13,179 nucleotides of DNA from JANYLN01 sp041687575 (GCA_041687575.1 JAWLBS010000127.1:1-13179); one strand, 5' to 3'; numbered from the stretch's first letter, positions 1-6,189 are shown. A program made the numbers and translations. Notes: generated by a model not told the origin, from the sequence alone.

Positions 1-2
1 AC

Positions 3-56
3 CGCGGCTGGACCGTACAGGTGCCGCTGCCCAAGGCCCTGATGAACGGCGGGTAG
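3..56 (+). CDS. C-terminal tail of an unrecognised gene (partial, left edge)
   Basis: The third frame is open from the left edge and gives 17 residues ending WTVQVPLPKALMNGG before TAG at 54-56. This is too short to assign a family. The alternation of hydrophobic residues and the W-T-V-Q-V pattern would suit the last beta strand of a beta-sandwich or carbohydrate-binding domain, but that is only an impression. The stop codon lies inside a copy of a dispersed repeat beginning at 53, so the natural end of the protein may have been shortened or extended by the repeat. The frame is supported only by being open and by lying just before a repeat-filled gap. Confidence 0.35.
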   Translation, partial: RGWTVQVPLPKALMNGG

Positions 57-79
57 GGCGGGCTGCGCCCGCCGAAGTT
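53..79 (+). repeat. GTAGGGCGGGCT-type palindromic repeat, copy 1
   Basis: The repeat reads GTAGGGCGGGCTGCGCCCGC then CGAAGTT. GGGCGGGC and GCCCGCC form an imperfect hairpin around CTGC. It matches 184-209 at nearly every position, and a decayed reverse-strand relic lies at about 10126-10142. Its TAG supplies the stop codon of the gene to its left. Short GC-rich hairpins like this behave as REP-type intergenic repeats. Confidence 0.7.
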
Positions 80-102
80 GCCAGATGCCAGTTGCCAGTG
101 AA
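77..102 (+). repeat. TTGCCAG/TGGCAA short tandem repeat
   Basis: Three degenerate units of TTGCCAG/ATGCCAG stand in a row. The same motif on the opposite strand (ACTGGCAACCGGCAACCGGC) occupies 10140-10181. At both places it sits next to the GTAGGGCGGGCT repeat, so the two seem to travel together. Confidence 0.55.
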
Positions 103-144
103 CGGCAGGGGGCAGGGATCAGTGACATCGGGTGCAACAGTCCT

Positions 145-180
145 GCGCAAACGAGCCGCGACCGTGAGGGAGCGGTAGAT
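145..180 (+). repeat. AGCCGCGACCGTGAGGGAGC repeat, copy 1
   Basis: The unit begins GCGCAAACGAG, continues GCCGCGACCGTGAGGGAGCG and ends GTAGAT. The same core recurs at 412-437 on this strand and on the minus strand at 515-555, with shortened copies up to 600. No reading frame or promoter is evident, so it is best treated as a dispersed intergenic repeat. Confidence 0.7.
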
Positions 181-183
181 CAC

Positions 184-209
184 GTAGGGCGGGCTGTGCC
201 CGCCAAGTT
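184..209 (+). repeat. GTAGGGCGGGCT-type palindromic repeat, copy 2
   Basis: The repeat reads GTAGGGCGGGCTGTGCCCGC then CAAGTT. It matches copy 1 at 53-79 except for one base in the loop and one missing base after the hairpin. Same orientation as copy 1, 131 bp apart. Confidence 0.7.
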
Positions 210-210
210 C

Positions 211-252
211 GGAGTCCCGGCTTCAGCTGGCGCTTGGAGTCCCGCCTTCAGG
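211..252 (+). repeat. GGAGTCCCGCCTTCAGGCGG tandem pair
   Basis: Two adjacent related units are present: GGAGTCCCGGCTTCAGCTGG at the left and GGAGTCCCGCCTTCAGGCGG at the right. The right unit folds as a small hairpin (CCGCC, TTCA, GGCGG). The left unit keeps a weaker version of it. They sit within the same repeat-filled gap as four other families. Confidence 0.55.
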
Positions 253-304
253 CGGTCCGCCCGAGCGAGCGCAGCGATGCGAGTGGCCGGGCTGCGCGGT
301 GTCG

Positions 305-372
305 GGTGCCATGGCCACGCTGCTTGCCACGGCGTAGTCGTCGTTTGGCGAAGCCGGGTTGTGGCCATGGAA
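305..372 (-). repeat. Long hairpin repeat (CCATGGCCAC arms), copy 1
   Basis: A perfect 10-bp inverted repeat, CCATGGCCAC at 309-318 and GTGGCCATGG at 361-370, encloses 42 nt that themselves contain smaller inverted segments. The reverse complement matches 10056-10125 with only three or four differences. Two of those differences fall on opposite arms of the stem and compensate each other (see findings). A minus-strand open frame (MATTRLRQTT...) crosses it but is a by-product of the repeat, since the second copy gives almost the same peptide. Confidence 0.75.
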
Positions 373-411
373 TCCCGCGGATGAGCGGACGTCCCCGCAG
401 ACGAACGGGAA

Positions 412-437
412 AGAGCCGCGACCGTGAGGTCGCGGTG
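412..437 (+). repeat. AGCCGCGACCGTGAGG repeat, copy 2
   Basis: The core AGAGCCGCGACCGTGAGG is followed by TCGCGGTGAAC, whereas the other copies read GAGCGGTAGAT or GAGCGGTATCC. Same strand as copy 1 at 145-180. Confidence 0.6.
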
Positions 438-514
438 AACCTTCGGATGTGCGCCGCCCTCACGTCAGGTGTCACGATCCTGCGGTCGCTCGCGGGGCCG
501 TGATGTCGAACGTG

Positions 515-600
515 CGGGGATACCGCTCCCTCACGGTCGCGGCTCGTTCGCGGGGGATACCGCCCTCACGGCTCGTTCGCGGGGGATCCGCTCCCCGCGG
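515..600 (-). repeat. AGCCGCGACCGTGAGG repeats, tandem minus-strand array
   Basis: Read on the minus strand there are three successive, progressively shortened copies. One full unit spans about 515-555, a copy lacking CGACC spans about 553-586, and a GGGGAGCGGATCC remnant spans about 582-600. They share CGCGAACGAGCC and GGTATCCCC junctions. The array ends 2 nt from the trxB stop codon. Confidence 0.6.
578..599 (-). terminator. Stem-loop just beyond trxB (weak terminator candidate)
   Basis: CGCGGGG at 578-584 pairs with CCCCGCG at 593-599 around an 8-nt loop. On the minus strand it begins 2 nt after the trxB stop codon. No run of T follows, so it would be a poor intrinsic terminator. It may simply be the edge of the repeat array that could protect the 3' end of the transcript. 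Confidence 0.35.
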
Positions 601-601
601 A

Positions 602-1603
602 TTACCAGCTCTGCAGCGGGCGGACCTCGACGGCGGGCTTTTGCCACCAGTCCGGGTCGGCGAACCAGTTTTTGACCATCAGCGCCGCGACCACCCCGTC
701 GCCGGAGGCGGTCGCCAGCTGCATCGCCGCGGCGATCCGGCAGTCGCCCGCGACGAAGACCCCGGGCACCGCCGTGCGCAGCCAGGCCGGATCGCAGGCG
801 ATCAGTCCGTGCTCGTCGAGATCCACCCCGCTGCCCTCCAGCCACGACGTGTTGGGCACGTGCCCGATGAAGATGAAGATCCCGTCGGCGTCGAGGACCC
901 GCTCGGGGCCATCCTCGACGTGGCGGACGCGGACGCGCTCGACCCGGCCGTCGCCCTCGATCGACTCGACCACGGAGTTGAGCACCAGCTCGATGCCCAG
1001 CTTCTCGGCCTTGGACATCATCTCCTCGACCAGCACGAGCGTCGCGCGGAACTGCTCGCGGCGGTGGACCAGGTAGACCTTCTTGGCGAACTTGGCCAGG
1101 TGCAGGGTCTCTTCGACGGCCGTGTTGCCCCCGCCGACGGCTACGACGGTCTTGCCCTTGAAGAACGGGGCGTCGCAGGTCCCGCAGTAGCTGACGCCGG
1201 CGCCGGCCTCGCGGTATTCGCGTTCGCCGGGCACGCCGAGCTGGCGGTAGTCGCTTCCCATGGCGAGGATGACCGCGCGGGCGCGGAACTCCTGTTCGCC
1301 GTCGTTGGTGACGATGGTCAGGGTGGCGTCGTCATTGCGCTGCAGGGCGCTGGCCTGGTAGCCGGGCATGATCTCGGCCCCGAAGCTCAGGGCCTGGTTC
1401 TGCATCCGCTCGACCAGGTCCGGTCCGCTGATCCGCTCGAAGCCCGGGTAGTTCTCGATGCGGTCGGTCGTGGCGATCTGCCCGCCGGGCACGAACTTCT
1501 CCAGGATGAGGGTCTTGTACCGGTCGCGGGCCGTGTACAGCGCCGCCGCCAGCCCCGCGGGTCCGCCGCCGACAATGATCACATCGTACAACTCGTTCGC
1601 CAT
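602..1603 (-). CDS. trxB: Thioredoxin reductase (NADPH, FAD)
   Basis: A 333-residue flavoprotein of the usual size for low-molecular-weight thioredoxin reductase. It would pass electrons from NADPH through FAD to a redox-active disulfide and then to thioredoxin in the cytoplasm. Visible motifs in order: GGGPAG FAD-binding loop at 12-17, GGQIATT at 40-46, active-site CGTC at 140-143 followed by DAPFF, GGGNTAVEE NADPH loop at 157-165, and the carboxy-terminal FAD motif with GD at 286-287 and ASGDGVVAA. The start at 1603 is chosen because GGGAG lies 6 nt upstream and the protein then begins MANELYDVII. A longer in-frame start at 1696 would run back into the preceding gene. It is 23 nt downstream of a secreted-protein gene on the same strand, so the two are probably co-transcribed. 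The family is clear; close relatives with other electron acceptors cannot be excluded. Confidence 0.93.
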   Translation of the reverse strand: MANELYDVIIVGGGPAGLAAALYTARDRYKTLILEKFVPGGQIATTDRIENYPGFERISGPDLVERMQNQALSFGAEIMPGYQASALQRNDDATLTIVTNDGEQEFRARAVILAMGSDYRQLGVPGEREYREAGAGVSYCGTCDAPFFKGKTVVAVGGGNTAVEETLHLAKFAKKVYLVHRREQFRATLVLVEEMMSKAEKLGIELVLNSVVESIEGDGRVERVRVRHVEDGPERVLDADGIFIFIGHVPNTSWLEGSGVDLDEHGLIACDPAWLRTAVPGVFVAGDCRIAAAMQLATASGDGVVAALMVKNWFADPDWWQKPAVEVRPLQSW

Positions 1604-1626
1604 GGTCTGCTCCCGTGTTTGCCGGC

Positions 1627-3030
1627 TCAAGGTGCAGCGGTCTGCCCGGCCTGGTTCGCTATCGTCGAATTCGATGCCTTGACCTTTGCCCGCCACTGGG
1701 TGATTCGCGGGCCGAACAGCCTCTCGGCCTCGGCCTTGTCCGTCGCCACCAGCGCCGTGTCCTTCGAGGCGATCCTGGCCAGGGATTTATCCTGCCCGAA
1801 CTGCCAAGCCTCGGTCAGCCCGTAGAGCCCTTCCCGCTGGAGCACCTGCCGGGAATCTCCGTAGACCGCCCGCGAGAACATCTGCGTTTCAAGCCCGTGA
1901 CGGGCCGGGCTGTAGGTTATCAAGGCGATCCAGCCGCCCGGCATGTCGGCCTGGGCCCCTTTTTCGTACAGCAGCCGCGGCAGCAGCCATCGCCATGCCT
2001 GCGGCAGGTAGATCTGCGGGCACGGCACGATCCGGTTGATGGGTTTGCCCTTGTTCTTGCCGGTCGGGTCGCTCGTCTCGACCAGCAGCGACTGGCCAAG
2101 GCGCAGCGTGTGGTGCGAGCTGGTCACCATGCGGGCCGGTTGATTCCTGGGGGCCACCACGGTCTCGATCCGGCTGGACCACTCGTCATCGTGCAGGTCC
2201 CAGGAGGTGAAGGCGGTCTGGCGCTCGTACTCCGCCCCGTCGCCGCCCGGCCAGAAGGACCACCTTTCGGTCTGCAGGGCGAGGCCCTCGCGCTTGCTGC
2301 GGGTCTCGAGCGATTCGCGGACCACCACGTAGCCGTACGGCTCTTTGCCGGCCATCAGGAGGAAATACTGTTCCTTCCACAGGTCCTGCTCTTGCGGCGG
2401 CGGGGCGACCACATCCATGAGCATCTGGAGACCCTTGGCGGTCGCCGTGCGGACCCGCTCGTCGTCCTTGGCCTGCAGCAGGACCATGAAGCCCCCGGCC
2501 AATTTGGCGACGAGTTTGCGCCCGTCGGCCGGGTCCGTGTTTCGCGTGGCGATGTACAGCACGAACATCTGGTTATCGGGCCCCAGCACGATCAGCACCG
2601 CGTTGTGCAGACGATGCGCCTCGTCGTAGGCGTGCAGGAGCAGTGTCCCCTTGTGGTTGCCCTGGACCATGGGTTTTTCGCTGGTGATCTTCTCGCCGGG
2701 GATGCCGACGTCGGTGGCCAGCTGCGTGCGGACCATCTCGACGGCCTTGTCGAAGGTCCAGTCGGCCGGAAGGTCGCTGACGACGAGCCGTCCGACCGTC
2801 GCCCCGTCGGGCAGGGTGAACTGGCCGATCTCGGTGCCGGACTCGCCGGCCGGCTTTTTCACGCGCGCGACCGACGTGTTGTCCGGCAGATTGATGCTGA
2901 TCCCGAAACTGCCGTCGGTGTACAGGAAATCGGCCCGGGCGACACCGGCCGCGGCGAGCACCGCCAGTACCGGCCAGAACCGCAGCATCCTGCGTGAGAA
3001 GATGGTTTTCCTTGTCGTGTCCAACTGCAT
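1627..3030 (-). CDS. Secreted protein of unknown function
   Basis: A 467-residue protein I do not recognise. The start at 3030 (MQLDTTRKTI) is preceded by AAAGGG about 6 nt upstream. An in-frame ATG 51 nt further upstream has no better signal. The first 35 residues look like a signal peptide: a basic stretch (RKTIFSRR), a hydrophobic core (WPVLAVLAAAGV) and a cleavage-like ARA just before DFLYTDGSFG. The mature part begins with FGISINLPDNTSV, like the opening of small beta-rich extracytoplasmic domains, and continues as mixed alpha/beta sequence with no membrane segment or obvious catalytic motif. A second region (about 225-380) is rich in Trp and Tyr. It precedes trxB by 23 nt, which suggests a shared transcript, but no cysteine pair suggests a redox role. 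Function unknown. Confidence 0.85.
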   Translation of the reverse strand: MQLDTTRKTIFSRRMLRFWPVLAVLAAAGVARADFLYTDGSFGISINLPDNTSVARVKKPAGESGTEIGQFTLPDGATVGRLVVSDLPADWTFDKAVEMVRTQLATDVGIPGEKITSEKPMVQGNHKGTLLLHAYDEAHRLHNAVLIVLGPDNQMFVLYIATRNTDPADGRKLVAKLAGGFMVLLQAKDDERVRTATAKGLQMLMDVVAPPPQEQDLWKEQYFLLMAGKEPYGYVVVRESLETRSKREGLALQTERWSFWPGGDGAEYERQTAFTSWDLHDDEWSSRIETVVAPRNQPARMVTSSHHTLRLGQSLLVETSDPTGKNKGKPINRIVPCPQIYLPQAWRWLLPRLLYEKGAQADMPGGWIALITYSPARHGLETQMFSRAVYGDSRQVLQREGLYGLTEAWQFGQDKSLARIASKDTALVATDKAEAERLFGPRITQWRAKVKASNSTIANQAGQTAAP

Positions 3031-3088
3031 CGCATCCCTTTCCGCCGACCACTGAAAACAACGCTGGCCGGGTCGGCTCACGGGACCG

Positions 3089-3117
3089 ATTATATGCGCC
3101 CGGCCCGTTTCGACCAG
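3089..3117 (-). promoter_or_regulatory. Candidate promoter for the secreted protein-trxB pair
   Basis: On the minus strand a perfect TATAAT lies at 3094-3089, about 59 nt before the start at 3030. The -35 region at the normal distance (CTGGTC or TGGTCG) is poor. The -35 would fall inside the left direct repeat that flanks the first composite element. Confidence 0.4.
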
Positions 3118-3161
3118 CGCGTGGCCCGCATGCCATTGCGTTGTTGCCTTGTGACCCGCGG
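3106..3161 (+). repeat. Left flanking direct repeat of composite element 1
   Basis: The 56-nt segment starts CGTTTCGACCAGCG and ends with TTGCGTTGTTGCCTTGTGAC then CCGCGG. It recurs in the same orientation at 3434-3487 on the other side of the composite element, with the first 14 and last 26 bases identical and a diverged middle. It is not found next to the other two composite elements, so it is specific to this locus. Confidence 0.8.
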
Positions 3162-3168
3162 TTTCCAG

Positions 3169-3423
3169 GGGGTCTGACCCCGAAGCGAACGCCTCTTAGC
3201 GAAATCAACGCCGAGACCTCTTGGCGGCCGGATGCCTTTGCACGTCACCGGGGTCTGACCCCGTAGCGTTCGAGGACACGGCCCTGCTGCGCAGGACCGT
3301 GGTACCCATCCGGGGCGTTTCTCCCAAGGGGGTCAGACCCCGTCGGATCGTTCAGGTATCGGTGCCGCCAAGGGAATTGCGGCGTGGGTTCGAATGCGAG
3401 GGTGCTACAAGGGGTCAGACCCC
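3169..3423 (+). repeat. Composite palindromic element, copy 1
   Basis: Four 13-bp units are present: GGGGTCTGACCCC at 3169-3181 and 3250-3262, then the reverse-orientation form GGGGTCAGACCCC at 3329-3341 and 3411-3423. Starts are 81, 79 and 82 bp apart. The two outer intervals carry related 68-69-nt spacers, with TGGCGGC in the middle of both when the right one is read on the minus strand. The central interval is about 35 bp longer than in the other two copies. The pattern resembles REP/REPIN elements spread by a Y1 (RAYT) transposase, an analogy only. It lies in the gap between the divergent genes starting at 3030 and 3549. Confidence 0.8.
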
Positions 3424-3433
3424 CGGCACCGTT

Positions 3434-3487
3434 CGTTTCGACCAGCGTGCCCGGGATACCGTTGCGTTGTTGCCTTGTGACCCGCGG
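3434..3487 (+). repeat. Right flanking direct repeat of composite element 1
   Basis: Partner of 3106-3161, 54 nt long and two bases shorter in its middle. Its end (TTGTGACCCGCGG) lies where the -35 region of the following gene would be. Confidence 0.8.
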
Positions 3488-3505
3488 CGGGTCGGCTGGT
3501 AGAAT
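3475..3505 (+). promoter_or_regulatory. Candidate promoter for the gene at 3549
   Basis: TAGAAT at 3500-3505 is preceded by TGG, giving an extended -10 (TG-N-TAGAAT). TTGTGA at 3475-3480 is a possible -35 with a long 19-bp spacer, as tolerated by extended -10 promoters. The -35 lies inside the right direct repeat. Confidence 0.4.
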
Positions 3506-3548
3506 GGGGCGAACGCCCGTCGTGCCGGGCGTGCAAGGAGCCGGTGTT

Positions 3549-4343
3549 TTGCGAACGCGACAACGAAATCTCTTGATCGGGGTGGGACTGCTCATGGCGG
3601 TGGTCGCCGCATCCTCCTGGCCTGCCTGGCGATGGTACAAGATCAGTGCGGCCGAGCGGGCCTGGCGGGAGGGTGCGGACAAACCGTGGCGGCTGCTCCG
3701 CGATCTGGCCGAATCACGAACCGCGCGGGGCGACCGGATCGTGATGGAGGCCCTGACGGCCCCCGAGTCGCAGACCCGTGAATTGGCGGCCTATGCGGTC
3801 GTCAAAGCCGGCAGGTTCGACCTGGCTGACGCCCTGCAGGCCGCCTGGCGCCGGGAGCCGCAGGGGCGGACCCGCAGCGTGATGATCAACTTCTGGGGCC
3901 GGCTGGCGGGTGAATCGGCCGAGCCGGCACTGCACGCCCTGCTCGACTCGCCCGACAAGTGGACCGCCTGCGGGGCCGCGCGGGCCCTTCTGGGGGCGGG
4001 GCATTTCGCGGCGGCTGAACGCCTGCTGATGTGGACCGAAGAGCCGGACGACGCTCTTCGCATGCACGTGCAGCGGGAACTGGCAGCGCTGGCTGCCCCC
4101 ATGGCCGAGATGATCGGGCAGCCTTCGCCGGTCCCCGACGCGCCGGCTGGCTTCTGGTCGGATGGTCAGCGCGAGGTCTTCGTGGGGTGGTGGCGGGTTC
4201 ACGTGACCGACCGGCTCTTGCGTGACTGGTTCGCCTGGCGGGCGGAAGTGCCCGAGATGTACGGCCGCGTCAGGTACCTCCAGCACGAATGGGACAAACG
4301 GTTCGGCGGGTTCCTCGAGGTCAGCGACGAGCGGGCGGACTGA
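3549..4343 (+). CDS. Membrane-anchored helical-repeat protein, function unknown
   Basis: I choose a TTG start at 3549 because AAGGAG at 3535-3540 is 8 nt upstream. The in-frame ATG at 3504 overlaps the -10 hexamer of the candidate promoter and has no ribosome binding site. This gives 264 residues: a basic start (RTRQR), one hydrophobic segment at about 8-29 (LLIGVGLLMAVVAASSWPAW) serving as signal anchor, then an alpha-helical body. Residues 55-190 look like irregular HEAT-type helix pairs (for example AAYAVVKAG, EPALHALLDS, CGAARALLGAG). The carboxy-terminal part is rich in Trp and Arg. Helical repeats usually mediate protein contacts; no catalytic motif is seen. It converges with trpE, leaving 2 nt between the stop codons. 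Confidence 0.8.
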   Translation: MRTRQRNLLIGVGLLMAVVAASSWPAWRWYKISAAERAWREGADKPWRLLRDLAESRTARGDRIVMEALTAPESQTRELAAYAVVKAGRFDLADALQAAWRREPQGRTRSVMINFWGRLAGESAEPALHALLDSPDKWTACGAARALLGAGHFAAAERLLMWTEEPDDALRMHVQRELAALAAPMAEMIGQPSPVPDAPAGFWSDGQREVFVGWWRVHVTDRLLRDWFAWRAEVPEMYGRVRYLQHEWDKRFGGFLEVSDERAD

Positions 4344-4345
4344 GG

Positions 4346-5857
4346 CTACAGGTTTTTCTCCGCCACGTCGATGCCCTTGAGCATGCCGGCCGCCTTGTTC
4401 ATCGTCTCTTCGTATTCCTTTGCGGGGACCGAATCGGCGACGATGCCGGCGCCGGCCTGGACGTAAGCGTTCCAGCGGCCCTGCTCGCCCGGGGTGACCA
4501 CCATCGTCCGCAGGGCGATGCAGGTGTCCATGTTGCCGGCGAAATCGAAGTAGCCCACCGCCCCGGCATACGGGCCCCGCAGCGTCGGCTCGTACTCGTC
4601 GATGATCTGCATCGCCCGGACCTTCGGCGCGCCGGTGACCGTGCCGACCGGCAGCGTCGCCCGCAACGCGTCGAACGCCGTGCGGCCGGCGGCGAGCTTG
4701 CCGGTGACCTCGCTGGAGATGTGCATCACGTGGCTGTACCGTTCGACCGTCATCATCTCAGTGAGTTTGATCGAACCCAGCTCCGCCACGCGGCCCACGT
4801 CGTTGCGGCCCAGATCCACCAGCATCACATGCTCGGCCCGCTCCTTGGGGTCGGCCAGCAGGTCCTGCTCGAGGTGCTTGTCCTCGGCCTCGGTCTTGCC
4901 GCGGCGGCGGGTGCCGGCCAGGGGGCGGTTGGTGACTATGCCCTCTTCAACGCGGCACATGATTTCGGGGCTCGAACCGACCAGGCGGACCCGGGGCGAT
5001 TTGACGTAGAACATGAACGGCGAGGGGTTTACGCACCGCAGCGCCCGGTAGATGTTGAACGGGTCGGCGGTCGTCGTCGCCGCCAGCCGCTGCGAAAGCA
5101 CCACCTGGAAGATGTCGCCCGCCCGGATGTACTCCAGGCAGCCTTCCACGGCCCGTTCGTACTGCTGGCGGGTCATGTTGCTGGTGTAGTCGACGCACGA
5201 GGGCTGTGAGCTGTCGATGCTGTTGGCCATCGTCAGCCGCGGCTTGCTCAGGTCGTCGACGACGCGCTGGATGCTGGCGACAGCCGCCTTGTAGCCGGCC
5301 TCGACGCCGAGGTTGGCGACGTCGATGTGGCCGACCACTTTGACCGTCTTGAACACGTGGTCGAAGATGACCATCGTGTCGTACAGGCCGAACAGCAGGT
5401 CCGGCAGGCCCCGGTCGTCCGGGGGCGCGTCCGGCAGCGGTTCGTAGAAGCGGACCAGGTCGTAGGACGCATACCCGACCGCCCCGCCCAGAAACCGCGG
5501 CATGCCGGGCAGGTGGTGGGGGGTGTGGTAGTCGGCCATCATGCGCTGGAGTTCGGCGAGCGGGTCCTCGCTGGTCTGCTCCCGGACGACCGCGCCGCCG
5601 CGCAGCACGCGGCTGCGGTGCCCCTTGGCCTCGAAGACCTCCCGGGGATTGGCCGCCAGGAACGAGTACCGGGCGATCTTTTCGCCCCCGACGACGCTTT
5701 CGAGGATGAAGGCATGCTCGGCCGTCGGATCGAGGCGGGCAAAGGCCATCACCGGCGTGAGGTTGTCCGAAAGCAGCTCGCAGTAGACCGGCACGAACTT
5801 CGCCCCGGCTCGCGCCTGCTGCTCGACCTGGTCCATGTCTGGGTATATGGCTAGCAT
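4346..5857 (-). CDS. trpE: Anthranilate synthase component I
   Basis: A 503-residue chorismate-utilising enzyme catalysing the first committed step of tryptophan synthesis: chorismate plus ammonia (from a glutamine amidotransferase partner) to anthranilate. Motifs: FVPVY at 21-25, LES at 52-54 (part of the tryptophan feedback site), LVGSSPEIM at 292-300, RPLAGTRRRG at 311-320, GTVTGAPK at 405-412, GPYAGAVGY at 428-436 and QAGAGIVADS at 467-476. These favour TrpE over PabB. I prefer the start at 5857 (MLAIYPDMDQ) because a promoter places transcription at this codon. The ATG at 5866 overlaps the -10 hexamer and the longer frame to 5971 starts inside the intergenic gap. No trpG is adjacent, so the amidotransferase must be encoded elsewhere. 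Confidence 0.93.
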   Translation of the reverse strand: MLAIYPDMDQVEQQARAGAKFVPVYCELLSDNLTPVMAFARLDPTAEHAFILESVVGGEKIARYSFLAANPREVFEAKGHRSRVLRGGAVVREQTSEDPLAELQRMMADYHTPHHLPGMPRFLGGAVGYASYDLVRFYEPLPDAPPDDRGLPDLLFGLYDTMVIFDHVFKTVKVVGHIDVANLGVEAGYKAAVASIQRVVDDLSKPRLTMANSIDSSQPSCVDYTSNMTRQQYERAVEGCLEYIRAGDIFQVVLSQRLAATTTADPFNIYRALRCVNPSPFMFYVKSPRVRLVGSSPEIMCRVEEGIVTNRPLAGTRRRGKTEAEDKHLEQDLLADPKERAEHVMLVDLGRNDVGRVAELGSIKLTEMMTVERYSHVMHISSEVTGKLAAGRTAFDALRATLPVGTVTGAPKVRAMQIIDEYEPTLRGPYAGAVGYFDFAGNMDTCIALRTMVVTPGEQGRWNAYVQAGAGIVADSVPAKEYEETMNKAAGMLKGIDVAEKNL

Positions 5858-5864
5858 GGCCGGC

Positions 5865-5893
5865 ATCGTAGATACATGCTGAACTTGCGTCAA
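5865..5893 (-). promoter_or_regulatory. Candidate trpE promoter, apparently leaderless
   Basis: On the minus strand TTGACG (5893-5888), a 17-bp spacer and TACGAT (5870-5865) are followed by 7 nt and then the ATG at 5857. Transcription would begin at or next to the A of the start codon. No Shine-Dalgarno sequence precedes either ATG, which agrees with a leaderless message. There is no room for an attenuator leader between this promoter and the gene. Confidence 0.5.
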
Positions 5894-6108
5894 TTGCGGT
5901 CGTCTTATAGATGGCAGTGCCGCGCGCACGGCGGGCTTTTGTGCGGGTCCGTCGCGCGCCATGGGCGTCAACCCCTGGGGCTCCCTGGGGCTTCAGGCTC
6001 ATTCGCCGGACTGTCCCGGCCGATAAGGATATGTGTGCGGCGGAACCAGCCGTCTGCGTAAGCACTGAAAAGGCCGTAACTTGAGACACTGGGCCGCGTC
6101 CGGCGGAC

Positions 6109-6137
6109 TTGACGGCTGGATGGGGTCGATCTAACAT
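6109..6137 (+). promoter_or_regulatory. Sigma-70-type promoter of mcsA-mcsB
   Basis: TTGACG at 6109-6114, a 17-bp spacer and TAACAT at 6132-6137 give a good housekeeping-type promoter. Transcription would start near 6144, leaving a leader of about 46 nt. A second TTGACG at 6159-6164 has no -10 before the gene. Confidence 0.6.
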
Positions 6138-6158
6138 TTGGCGGTATCGAGTATCGAC
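6125..6158 (+). promoter_or_regulatory. Inverted repeat around the mcsA -10, possible operator
   Basis: GTCGAT at 6125-6130 and ATCGAC at 6153-6158 are inverted arms 22 bp apart (centres 28 bp apart) that bracket the -10 hexamer and the expected start of transcription. A direct TATCGA pair (TATCGAGTATCGA) overlaps the right arm. It does not resemble the CtsR operator of Firmicutes. Six-base arms could arise by chance. Confidence 0.3.
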
Positions 6159-6189
6159 TTGACGAGCAGACGCGGAAGGAGTGCGCAAG

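Noticed and set aside
449..1825. 458-codon plus-strand open frame
   Set aside because: It is antisense to trxB and the end of the secreted-protein gene, has no ribosome binding site, and its composition is that of a shadow frame in GC-rich DNA.
1615..2997. 460-codon plus-strand open frame
   Set aside because: It is antisense to the secreted-protein gene, which has a signal peptide and ribosome binding site. No recognisable protein features.
3385..3410. GGGTTCGAATGCGAG resembling a tRNA T-loop
   Set aside because: There is no acceptor stem, anticodon arm or CCA context. The segment is the spacer of composite element 1 and is replaced by GGGCTCGAACGCGGG in copy 3.
3169..3423. The regular palindromes as a CRISPR array
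   Set aside because: Repeats are only 13 bp, change orientation halfway, and spacers are related to each other rather than unique. There are no cas genes.
4331..4375. Possible bidirectional terminator between the convergent genes
   Set aside because: The stops are 2 nt apart and no stem-loop with a T run is visible; the GGTTTTTCTCC stretch is part of the trpE carboxy-terminal codons.
4289..5209. 306-codon plus-strand open frame
   Set aside because: It lies antisense to trpE, whose motifs are unmistakable.
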